Part shown: positions 43,401-46,739 of the stretch, piece after piece | How the letters are laid out: every line of letters begins with the position of its first letter | How positions within the stretch are numbered: position 1 is the first letter of the stretch | DNA from: Bathymodiolus brooksi | Taxonomy: Eukaryota > Mollusca > Bivalvia > Mytilida > Modiolidae | Length of the DNA stretch: 64,000 bases | Assembly: GCA_963680875.1 (NCBI GenBank) | Contig: OY804576.1 | Location: 78,001,668 to 78,065,667, forward strand | Direction: 5' to 3' | Translations under genes and position numbers: made by a program | The notes under the pieces: generated by a model | Told to the model about the DNA's origin: nothing | What the model saw: the letters and a program-made list of their open reading frames with translations, nothing else | Databases searched by the model: none

Positions 43401-44900
43401 TAACAAACAAATGTATGGATTAAATTTATTATCAGCACCTTCTTGGCAGCACTGTAACAAACAAATGTATGGATTAAATTTATTATCAGCACCTTCTTGG
43501 CACCACTGTAACAAACAAATGTATGGATTAAATTTATTATCAGCACCTTTTTGGCAGCACTGTAACAAACAAATGTATGGATTAAATTTATTATCAGCTT
43601 ATAATTTGGTACATGTATAGGCTATATGGTCTATGATTCTGAGGTACATGTTTTTTCTTTGCTTATCGGTTGGAAACGTTATTGGATAATGACAATTTTT
43701 TGCATTTTAATATGTTCTTATTTCAATCATGCCTATATAATAAATGTCTGTGATTTTGAGGTACATTTTTTTTCTTTGCTCATCAACGGTAGGTTAGGGT
43801 TATGGTGTTTAACGCCACTTTCAACAATATTTCAGTTATATTGTGGCAGTCAGTTTTATTGGTGGATTTTTATATATTTTAATGTTATTCTATACAATAA
43901 ATAATATGAATAATTGTCATGGTTGATTTATTAATTACCCATGACTATCTAACTCTATACCCTGGACACTTATTAATGTGTTAGAAGGGACCACAGTCGC
44001 CATGATCGTATGACAGCTGAATATACATCTACCTGCCCACTCAAGTTGCGAGTTCAAAACCAGCTCAGAGCAAGGTGTACTCTATACAACTTTACATAAT
44101 AAAGTTTGTCAGTAACATGCAGCAGTTTTCACAGGTTACTCAAGATTCTGCAGCAAATAACATTGACTGCCACGATAAACTGAAATATTGTTTGAAGTGG
44201 CACTAAATATCCATCAGATATAATCCAATATGTTTCATTCATTCATGAATTAATGTATTCGATAACCATTCCTGGCTGTTTTTTCGATAATCAAACATGA
44301 TGATACATTATAATGTAATTTCTCTAAAAAGACAATATTTTTTATATCTAAAATGTTATATTTAATATCTGAAAAGTCATAGGGTAAATACAACTTAGCA
44401 ATATGAGAAAATAGAACTACTGCAAATTTTGAAATTTTTTGTGTAGTTTCTATAAATGTAAAAATTGTGCCCGAACAAAGATCTCAAAAATTTAAACTTG
44501 CATTCTTAAAATTCTTGTTAAGAAACGCTATATCCTAATCATATCTAAATACATTTATACATCTTTAGGTCTTAAACACTTACTTTCTAACAATTTTGAT
44601 AAAGCTGATAATCAAACAAACAGCTACGGCTACAATGTAAGCGATTCCCATATTATAATTCAGTTCAAATTCACTTTCATTCACTAAATCATGTTTATGT
44701 TTGGTATTATTAACTCCGATCACTGAATATGGAAGGTCCTCATCCTGTTTGTCCTCTTCAATCCATGTTATATCTCTCTTTGGTCACCTTGTAGTAGGTT
44801 CAATGATAATATGTGGATTTTGTTTATTCAAATGATTCATTTTAATACTAGTTTTGTTAAAATAGGCTCCATAAAACAAAACCTTGGTTTCCATCCAGCC
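17773..44900 (-). CDS. TMC (transmembrane channel-like) family gene, 11 joined exons
   Basis: This is a multi-exon gene for a TMC-family membrane protein; some TMCs are subunits of mechanotransduction or ion-leak channels in the plasma membrane. The exons on the minus strand are 44900-44584, 43397-43253, 42001-41840, 40576-40416, 39064-38920, 38196-38099, 31864-31754, 30663-30588, 29922-29792, 22703-22536, 18807-18729 and 17889-17773. All introns are GT-AG, and phases match at every junction (2,0,0,2,0,2,2,0,2,2,0). Family marks seen are the [13 protein letters not shown] signature, [49 protein letters not shown] and a charged [15 protein letters not shown] tail. Membrane segments recur in most exons. 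The subfamily cannot be fixed by eye. The first listed exon contains an in-frame TGA, and the first membrane segment was not found, so the 5' half may be damaged, misassembled or incompletely recognised. Family assignment is very secure; function in this animal is inferred only from the family. Confidence 0.9.
18151..18266. mobile_element. Small palindromic MITE
   Basis: AGGACTGGTTTGCAG at the left is inverted as AACCAAGTCCT at the right. Matching ATTAAATTT/AAATTTAAT blocks lie inside. It lies in the TMC intron between the last two exons. Confidence 0.7.
18270..18725. other. TMC last intron, no other feature
   Basis: A short piece of the GGATAC-AATTCTGAAAGG-type dispersed repeat is at 18385-18480. 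Nothing else recognised. Confidence 0.4.
18729..18807 (-). CDS. TMC exon: end of last membrane segment and linker
   Basis: This small 79-bp exon was found by requiring phase 2 at its start and phase 0 at its end. It has a strong acceptor (a T-run followed by ATTTTCAG) and a GTATGT donor. It encodes [18 protein letters not shown] and ends LSDELYW, completing the final hydrophobic segment begun in the 22536-22703 exon and leading into the charged tail. The phase match on both sides is the main support. Confidence 0.78.
19025..19183. mobile_element. Imperfect palindromic MITE
   Basis: The left half (GATTCTCCCTCTGCTACTGG, ending AAATTTTCAAATTT) is the diverged inverse of the right half (AAATTTGAAAATTT onward to AGATAATCTATTC). 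It lies in a TMC intron. Confidence 0.75.
19574..19748. mobile_element. pogo/Tigger-like MITE
   Basis: AGTCAAACCTGT at the left is inverted as CAGGTTTGACTGT at the right. The inside is made of GGTCACCTSTATTAA and TTAAAAGGTCACC repeats in both orientations. Related copies: 45610-45765 and the 8401-8629 element. Confidence 0.75.
19750..20070. other. Intronic, no recognisable feature
   Basis: AT-rich intron sequence. Confidence 0.5.
20075..20170 (-). mobile_element. SINE family B fragment
   Basis: AGGGTTATGGTGTTTAACAC, then CAGTTATATCGTGGTGATCA, is the reversed 3' part of family B. Confidence 0.85.
20285..21160 (+). repeat. ~125-bp tandem satellite inside TIR element
   Basis: Units are recognised by GGCGACCGGTAGAAATTTTT, GGGAATCAATTCGGGACATC, TACCCACATATSAAAT and GGACAATGTTGAATTT. 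CCGGTAG recurs near 20352, 20450, 20575, 20703, 20831, 20958 and (decayed) 21070. Each unit holds the palindrome CCATTTTGAAAATGG. Confidence 0.92.
22358..22412 (+). repeat. (TAA)n microsatellite
   Basis: About 18 consecutive ATA/TAA units. A hairpin with arms ACATCACCC and GGGTGATGT follows at 22438-22467. A shorter TAAAAA/TAATAA run follows. Confidence 0.95.
22536..22703 (-). CDS. TMC exon: SCGPYR loop and start of last membrane segment
   Basis: The exon lies between a T-rich CAG acceptor and a GTAAGT donor. It encodes 55 full codons beginning [15 protein letters not shown], which contains the PS-x-(S/x)CGP(F/Y)R motif conserved across TMC proteins. A predicted re-entrant or membrane stretch [18 protein letters not shown] follows. 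The low end is 10 bp from the end of a TIR element (20237-22525), so that element inserted almost onto the donor. Confidence 0.88.
22935..23171. mobile_element. Palindromic MITE, 237 bp
   Basis: The arms are about 105 bp, with TGGGAATACACATCTAT, TAGAATGGTGGTAACTGTAT, TGTATTTGAAAATTTCACGG and CATCAATTG inverted at the right with few changes. Related pieces occur at 37345-37440 and 37820-37890. Confidence 0.9.
23674..24145. mobile_element. Element inserted in the left inverted-repeat arm
   Basis: This 472-bp block interrupts the left arm between CACAATAGTTT and ACATTTTCTC, which are adjacent in the right arm. It begins GCATACGCCCGTCTTATGG and contains the inverse GACGGGCGTATC near its right end. 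Two internal copies of AACCCCTTSRCCAATTCACT are present. Confidence 0.8.
24671..25672 (+). mobile_element. hAT-type element, internally deleted, 1.0 kb
   Basis: The ends AGGGGTCCAAATTA and, inverted, AGGGTCCCAGATTAA are flanked by a 7-bp direct repeat GACAAAC (24664-24670 and 25673-25679), close to the 8-bp duplications of hAT elements. Sub-terminal copies of GCCCAGYTGGCTATT lie near both ends. It carries the broken zinc-finger frame at 24759-25246. It is nested in the 23485-26614 composite. Confidence 0.82.
24759..25246 (+). pseudogene. ZNF862/hAT-type zinc-finger N-terminal fragment
   Basis: The frame reads [20 protein letters not shown], then [20 protein letters not shown] and QHEKC, the Trp-Leu ... 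Cys ... Cys ... His ... Ser-x-x-His pattern of the TTF/C17orf113-type zinc finger. This finger heads ZNF862-like proteins and related hAT transposases. A TAA at 25020 interrupts it. The frame then continues [20 protein letters not shown] and [13 protein letters not shown], and after a frameshift [20 protein letters not shown] before a TGA near 25246. The catalytic RNase H-like and dimerisation regions are absent. It is a relic transposase, not a host gene. Confidence 0.75.
25961..26266 (+). repeat. 153-bp perfect-like tandem duplication
   Basis: Two units, 25961-26113 and 26114-26266, start TCGAGCGATACAAAAAAGCT and differ at about two bases, so the duplication is recent. It lies inside the 23485-26614 composite. 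Confidence 0.95.
26635..27295. other. Intron; TTTCG-type simple repeat
   Basis: Imperfect GTTTCGTTTC repeats occupy 26945-27035. The rest is AT-rich intron without recognisable features. Confidence 0.55.
27300..27465 (+). mobile_element. SINE family B copy, diverged
   Basis: TGCCTATCACCACTTAAATT, then GTGAGTTTGATTCCAACC, GATAAAGTTTGTCATTGATT and GGACAGGTCAGTGAATTTCT. The tail is lost. Confidence 0.75.
27466..28565. other. Intron, no recognisable feature
   Basis: Two frames of about 100 and 125 codons on the minus strand (27634-27936, 28062-28439) are AT-rich and lack splice or domain support. Nothing else seen. Confidence 0.45.
28577..28790 (+). mobile_element. tRNA-derived SINE
   Basis: Starts GGTGGTGTAATGGGGGTAGC and has a B-box region GGATTAAAGTCCCGATCGGG, then GGTATTTGTTGTTCTGCTAA, AAGACTGGTTGGGTCAGAAT and ATAATGTGTCCAAG. 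A tRNA-like head with a family-specific body. Confidence 0.85.
28950..29113. mobile_element. Palindromic MITE, 164 bp
   Basis: About 50-bp arms (ATAAATATACAATATACGTA, CATTGTCGGTAAATATAAAA, TTTATTTGTAC) are inverted at the right end with few changes. The 60-bp centre has two AGCGAGC-type motifs. Confidence 0.88.
29119..29328 (+). other. Open frame of unknown status
   Basis: An ATG at 29119 opens [20 protein letters not shown], followed by [15 protein letters not shown] and [14 protein letters not shown]. It is antisense to the TMC intron. No domain recognised, and it starts inside the edge of a palindromic element, so it may be chance. Confidence 0.2.
29792..29922 (-). CDS. TMC exon: NCRP loop and membrane segment
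   Basis: The exon runs from an acceptor ending in TTTCAG to a GTAAGT donor and encodes 43 full codons. The start [19 protein letters not shown] matches the TMC loop NC-x-P-x-x-RP-(W/Y)R-(A/T)S. It then enters a hydrophobic segment, [20 protein letters not shown]. Phase 0 in and phase 2 out, fitting both neighbours. Confidence 0.9.
29930..30585. other. TMC intron, no recognisable feature
   Basis: AT-rich intron between the 29922 and 30588 exon edges. Confidence 0.5.
30588..30663 (-). CDS. TMC exon: [12 protein letters not shown] membrane segment
   Basis: This 76-bp exon has a TTTTCAG acceptor and a GTAATT donor. Its first base completes a Trp codon begun in the preceding exon, giving [17 protein letters not shown] and ending FILFYLKK. 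The W-LG-x-(F/Y)F-x-P-x-(L/I)P and FY-x-KK patterns are standard for the TMC domain. Confidence 0.9.
30670..31210. other. TMC intron, no recognisable feature
   Basis: AT-rich; nothing recognised. Confidence 0.5.
31213..31385 (-). mobile_element. SINE family B copy
   Basis: GGTTGTGGTGTTTAATGCCA, CAGTTATATTATGGCGGTCA, TTGGTGGAGAAAACCAGAGT, GCAAGTCACTGACAAACTTT and a reversed B-box GGGATTCGAACTC, all in reverse order. Confidence 0.92.
31754..31864 (-). CDS. TMC exon: [15 protein letters not shown] region
   Basis: The exon is bounded by a CAG acceptor and a GTATGT donor. It encodes [20 protein letters not shown] followed by [16 protein letters not shown]. The EFD(I/L)-x-x-NV-x-(D/E)-x-VY-x-Q pattern is a hallmark of the TMC domain core. 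Split codons at both ends (phase 2 in, phase 2 out) join perfectly to FPRK upstream and WLGMFF downstream. Confidence 0.92.
31890..35590 (+). repeat. 3.7-kb array of GGCCATCTTGGATGG-family segments
   Basis: The array lies in a TMC intron. Three sub-types are tandem. First, 31990-32650 and 35040-35240: 165-180-bp units with CCCATAGGGTCCTATGTTAA, GGCGGCCATCTTGGATGGAG, CCATGCCATGTTTGCTTTAA and TGGTTTCAGAGGAGAAGA. Second, 32700-33530: about 165-bp units with GACCTTCCATAGATGCTTCC, TACCAAGTTTCTGTTCATTT and GACCAATCAGAAACAAGAAT. Third, 33540-34390 and 34830-35040: units with TTTTCTATTTATAGACATGG and GGTGGCCATG. Segments end in TCACATGGCC-type and CAGGTGAGCTAAA, and begin ACTAGAGGCTCAGGTGAGCC. Open frames in it are repeat-derived. 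Confidence 0.92.
35595..36705. other. TMC intron, no gene recognised
   Basis: The block AATATGACGTCCTTC-x-CGCTTTG occurs at 35752-35775 and 36450-36472. A 54-codon frame from ATG at 36001 (starting [20 protein letters not shown]) is unrecognised and without splice evidence. Confidence 0.4.
36712..37590. repeat. 150-bp direct repeats flanking hairpins
   Basis: Blocks at 36712-36860 and 37442-37590 share GTATTCTTGCATATCCCTGG, AAATTAAAATTCC, TTTGGCACRTAAACAAC and GACGTCATATGAAGAC at about 85% identity. Between them lie a 16-bp hairpin (37036-37107, GGACAATTAACGGAAC) and the large hairpin at 37130-37266. Confidence 0.85.
37130..37266. mobile_element. Near-perfect large hairpin, 137 bp
   Basis: The arm GGTAGCCATATATTTATATT, GTTTTTACCACGGG and CACTTTATGCC is inverted almost perfectly at the right, around a 30-bp centre. 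Confidence 0.92.
37330..37900. repeat. Two half-copies of the 22935-type MITE
   Basis: TAACTGTATTGTATTTGAAA with CATCAATTGGAGATTTGATG at 37340-37400, and a diverged form at 37825-37895 (CAGTACTGTATTTGAAGAGT). Each corresponds to one arm of the palindrome at 22935-23171. Confidence 0.75.
38099..38196 (-). CDS. TMC exon: CWET signature
   Basis: The exon begins exactly at the TMC family signature [18 protein letters not shown] and continues into a membrane segment ending GNFPR. The acceptor is TTTTCAG and the donor GTAAGT. This exon alone identifies the family. Its Cys-Trp-Glu-Thr, Gly-Gln and Tyr residues are the invariant positions. Confidence 0.95.
38318..38500 (+). mobile_element. tRNA-derived SINE
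   Basis: GATGGTGTAGTGGTTGGCAT (A-box region), GATAGATCGTGGGTGCAAGC (B-box region), GGTTGGGTCAAACCAAAGAC and GGTATTTGCTGCTTCTCAGC. Confidence 0.85.
38920..39064 (-). CDS. TMC exon: membrane segment and extracellular loop
   Basis: The exon follows an ATTTATAG acceptor and ends at a GTAAAA donor lying in a long T-run on the plus strand. It encodes R([20 protein letters not shown])IK and a Cys-containing loop, and ends GLTEKIVIK. The weaker donor is acceptable because both phases fit (2 in, 0 out). Confidence 0.85.
39120..39605. other. TMC intron, no recognisable feature
   Basis: A 75-codon frame at 39145-39372 lacks support. AT-rich intron. Confidence 0.45.
39608..39835 (+). mobile_element. 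SINE family B copy, diverged
   Basis: ATCATGGTTGTCATCATATG, GGTAGTTGGATTTACATTC, GGTGAGGTGTACTTGATACA, GTAAAGTTTGTCAGTGATTT and GGCAGGTCGGTGGGCTTCTC. Confidence 0.88.
39836..40405. other. TMC intron, no recognisable feature
   Basis: AT-rich intron sequence. Confidence 0.5.
40416..40576 (-). CDS. TMC exon: [14 protein letters not shown] membrane segment
   Basis: A strong polypyrimidine acceptor (CTTTACAG) and a GTGAGT donor bound 53 codons. They start [20 protein letters not shown] and end [16 protein letters not shown]. The E-x-Y/E-x-E-I-R run after a hydrophobic stretch matches the TMC domain. Phase 0 in, phase 2 out. Confidence 0.88.
40580..41010. other. TMC intron, no recognisable feature
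   Basis: Includes CCCTTCCGGAGCACCTGAGT near 40634 and GTTTGTGTTTCTCAATCTTT near 40671, a stretch that looks repeat-derived. No gene. Confidence 0.4.
41015..41215 (-). mobile_element. tRNA-derived SINE
   Basis: In reverse: GAGGTGAGCACGCTAACCAT (A-box side), GACCAGGGCTTGAACCGATT (B-box side), GAGAAGCAACAAATATCAAT and GATTCCGAGCCAACCACTCT. Confidence 0.85.
41220..41830. other. TMC intron with repeat piece
   Basis: A GACGGACGGACATACAGACA-type short repeat sits at 41738-41772 within a dispersed repeat related to the 7401-7709 element. Otherwise nothing. Confidence 0.5.
41840..42001 (-). CDS. TMC exon: cytoplasmic loop and membrane segment
   Basis: The 54-codon exon begins [20 protein letters not shown] and continues through [20 protein letters not shown] to KVTEKMME. 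The acceptor is TTTTAG and the donor GTATGT; both ends are phase 0. The basic loop followed by a long hydrophobic segment is the expected TMC layout. Confidence 0.88.
42122..42372 (+). mobile_element. SINE family B copy, full length
   Basis: GGGGCTGTCATGGCCATGAT through GAGTTTGAATCCCGATCAGG (B-box) and ACAACATTATGTGATAAAG to ACGATATAACTGAAATATTG and CACCATAAAATC. Confidence 0.93.
42373..42830. other. TMC intron, no recognisable feature
   Basis: AT-rich intron. Confidence 0.5.
42836..43120 (+). mobile_element. SINE family B copy, full length, with C-run
   Basis: GGCTGTTGTGGTCGTGATCG, GTGAGTTTGAACCCCACTG, GGTCGGTGGTTTTCTCCGGG, ATATAACTGAAATATTGTTG and CGCCATAGCCCTAACCCTAC, followed by a run of about 22 C. 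Confidence 0.95.
43253..43397 (-). CDS. TMC exon with repeated upstream acceptors
   Basis: The nearest acceptor (TTTGTTTGTTACAG) gives an exon encoding (N)[20 protein letters not shown], then [19 protein letters not shown] and TASIKTDLI, with a GTAAGT donor. The W-DF-C-I motif and basic context match the intracellular loop after the second TMC membrane segment. Three further copies of the same acceptor lie 54, 108 and 162 bp upstream in a 54-bp tandem repeat. Each is in frame, so use of a distal acceptor would add 18-residue blocks. Phase 2 in, phase 0 out. Confidence 0.88.
43398..43600 (-). repeat. 54-bp tandem repeat carrying splice acceptors
   Basis: About 3.7 copies of a 54-bp unit start at 43398, 43452, 43506 and 43560. 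On the minus strand each unit contains the acceptor TTTGTTTGTTACAG followed by the first bases of the exon (TG/CTGCCAAGAAGG). The unit is 18 codons with no stop and reads [18 protein letters not shown]. Copies differ at very few positions, so the expansion looks recent. Confidence 0.93.
43795..43866 (-). mobile_element. SINE family B fragment
   Basis: TTAGGGTTATGGTGTTTAAC, TCAGTTATATTGTGGCAGTC, reversed. Confidence 0.9.
43988..44215 (+). mobile_element. SINE family B copy, diverged
   Basis: GGACCACAGTCGCCATGATC, GCGAGTTCAAAACCAGCTC, ATAATAAAGTTTGTCAGTAA, and a tail GATAAACTGAAATATTGTTT. Confidence 0.85.
44216..44575. other. TMC intron, no recognisable feature
   Basis: AT-rich intron. Confidence 0.5.
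44584..44900 (-). CDS. TMC exon with in-frame TGA (second membrane segment)
   Basis: The exon follows a TTTTGCAG acceptor and ends at GTAAGT. It starts [20 protein letters not shown], matching the TMC pattern W-x-E-x-x-(V/M)-(L/F)-(F/Y)YG-x-Y. It ends with [20 protein letters not shown], the second membrane segment. Codon 39 of the exon is TGA (44784-44786), and the same frame continues for 66 more codons with TMC-like content. No convincing small intron removes the stop. It could be a true nonsense change, an allele-specific defect or a base error. This is the most upstream TMC exon recognised with confidence. Confidence 0.85.
44784..44786 (-). other. In-frame TGA inside TMC exon
   Basis: Reading the exon from its acceptor (phase 0) gives ...[23 protein letters not shown]... 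The downstream frame also agrees with the phase-2 donor, so the stop lies in the true frame. A single change to TGG or CGA would open the exon. Confidence 0.85.
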
Positions 44901-45605
44901 CTGCAAAATAAAAAATTCACCATTTAATACAAAATATTTTTATTGATTTATTATTGGTTGACTGTTCATAATCACCTCAATCAACTATTATTTCAGACGT
45001 GACAAAAATTGGTACAATATTCCAATAGTATGCATAATTAGTAGTGGTAATCAAATAAAACCTCTTTTACAGATTTCGAAAAAGATTAAATATTTCGTCC
45101 CTACCCAACTCTCCATACTTTTTCAGTGGCAGTCAAAAGTTGTTGACCCAGTTGAGCCATTCCTACCCTCATTTCTATATTCTGATTTTGTTCTCGTCCT
45201 GAATATAGCTGAAATACTGCTCGCTGGATGTTAAGCAGTAATCAATCTAATAAAATATGTAGAAATGTATTCTTTTTTCAGAAAGCAAGTTTACATTGAT
45301 GATACTCTGAAACACCAAAAGATAATAGAATTTATTCTAATCCTGCTATTATTATGTTCCTGATATGCGTCACTTGGCCAAATGTGTATCAATACTACAT
45401 GACTGTCTGTCTATAGAAACTCTTTTTCTCCACCAGTAATACTTTTGCATTCAAAGTTAAAAATCAAGTAATTTACACATGAAAAGAAAATTTCATAACA
45501 TTGAATCATGCATATATTGCATAATACTGAAAAGTGGGTATGAATATTTCATAAGCTACGAATAAAAAAAAAACCAACAATGTATGGAATTATTGTAAAT
45601 AAATG
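44901..45605. other. Upstream of first secure TMC exon; no exon found
   Basis: I searched this stretch on the minus strand for an exon with phase-1 start and phase-0 end encoding the first TMC membrane segment and found none. A SINE-like tail (GAATATAGCTGAAATACTGC) is at 45211-45250. Confidence 0.5.
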
Positions 45606-45609
45606 GAAA

Positions 45610-45765
45610 TAAGAGGTCACCTTTGGGACAAAAAAAAGTGGCTTTATACGACAGGTGACCTCTTAAAAGAGGTTCAGTTCATATGAAATGACAAGAAAAA
45701 GGTGACATTTTAATATGGGTGACTGGTTAATAGAGGTGACCCCATGGACATGTTTGACTGTATTT
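45610..45765. mobile_element. pogo/Tigger-like MITE copy
   Basis: AGAGGTCACCTTTGGG, AGGTGACCTCTTAAAAGAGG, AATAGAGGTGACCCCATGG and the end ACATGTTTGACTGTA match the 19574-19748 element. Confidence 0.75.
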
Positions 45766-45819
45766 TAATACAAATTAATTCCAATAGAAAGCATATGTTG
45801 TTTTCTGTAGGCTGGTTGG

Positions 45820-45982
45820 TTGCTTTATTGTATCTAACGTCACTTTCAACAATATTTCAGTTATATCGTGGTGGTCAGTTTTATTGATGGAGGAAACCCG
45901 AGTTCCCGGAGAAAATCACTGACCTTCCGCAAGTCACTGACAAACTTTATCACATAATGTTGCATCGAGTACACTCTGCCTG
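45820..45982 (-). mobile_element. SINE family B copy
   Basis: CAGTTATATCGTGGTGGTCA, TTGATGGAGGAAACCCGAGT, GCAAGTCACTGACAAACTTT, reversed. Confidence 0.9.
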
Positions 45983-46120
45983 AGAAAAATATTATAATAG
46001 TTCTTCATCACAGTATGAATTCTATGTTATTACTAATTAAACTGCAAAAAAATAATAAAGAGAAATTAATAAAAAATTGAAAATTGTACTTATTTTTATT
46101 CTTTGATCTGTCGATTAATT

Positions 46121-46274
46121 AAGGAATATTTGAAATTGTTGAATAGGTTATACGATATAACCTGGTTTGGATCAGTTTACGCTTAATAAACTATGAAGCG
46201 GTTTATGAAAAGCGTAAACTGACCCAAACCAGGTTATGCAAGTATAACCTGTTCCACAATTTCAAATATTCCTT
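46121..46274. mobile_element. Palindromic MITE, 154 bp
   Basis: The arm AAGGAATATTTGAAATTGT, AGGTTATAC, ATAACCTGGTTTGGRTCAGT and TTACGCTT is inverted nearly perfectly at the right end, around a centre with TAATAAACTATGAAGCGGTT. Confidence 0.92.
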
Positions 46275-46735
46275 ATAATTTAATTTTCACAACAAAATTT
46301 AATGATTCCTCGATTTTAATTTCGATTATTTCATATGACTATTTGCATTTGTCGTTGGCGGATGAACACGTTGGTGACGTCACAATACCAACACAGGTTA
46401 TCGAGTATAACCAAAATTTTCTCCAGACGGATTAGCCAATCAGATTTGTAATATTCAAATCGAATTATTACTAATTAATTGAAATAAAGTACCCATGAAC
46501 AAGCTTTATAACATCCAAAATACGAATATTTGCAATGGTATTTTTCATATTTCATTTTTTAAAGCACTATTAATAAATGAGAGCGAAACGGAATCGGGGT
46601 GAAACGACCCAGGGCAACCGGGAATAGGGGCGAAACGACTCACGGGGCGAAAGGACCCGGATTCCTGTCAAACTATCTTCTTTTGGTATACAGCTATCCA
46701 TCCACTGGATGATCACTAGCTGTTGCGCATGCGTG
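46275..46735. other. No exon; short GGGGCGAAACGAC repeats
   Basis: A 13-20-bp motif (GGGGYGAAACGACYCA) occurs about four times at 46582-46660. No other feature recognised. Confidence 0.6.
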
Positions 46736-46739
46736 GGAA

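Noticed and set aside
43157..43546. 129-codon minus-strand frame as one gene
   Set aside because: It is a TMC exon read through its donor on one side and through the 54-bp repeat on the other.
44740..44786. A 43-bp micro-intron that would remove the in-frame TGA
   Set aside because: A GTGACC donor and an ACAAACAG acceptor can be drawn, but the intron would be implausibly short, without a polypyrimidine tract, and would delete frame-consistent codons.
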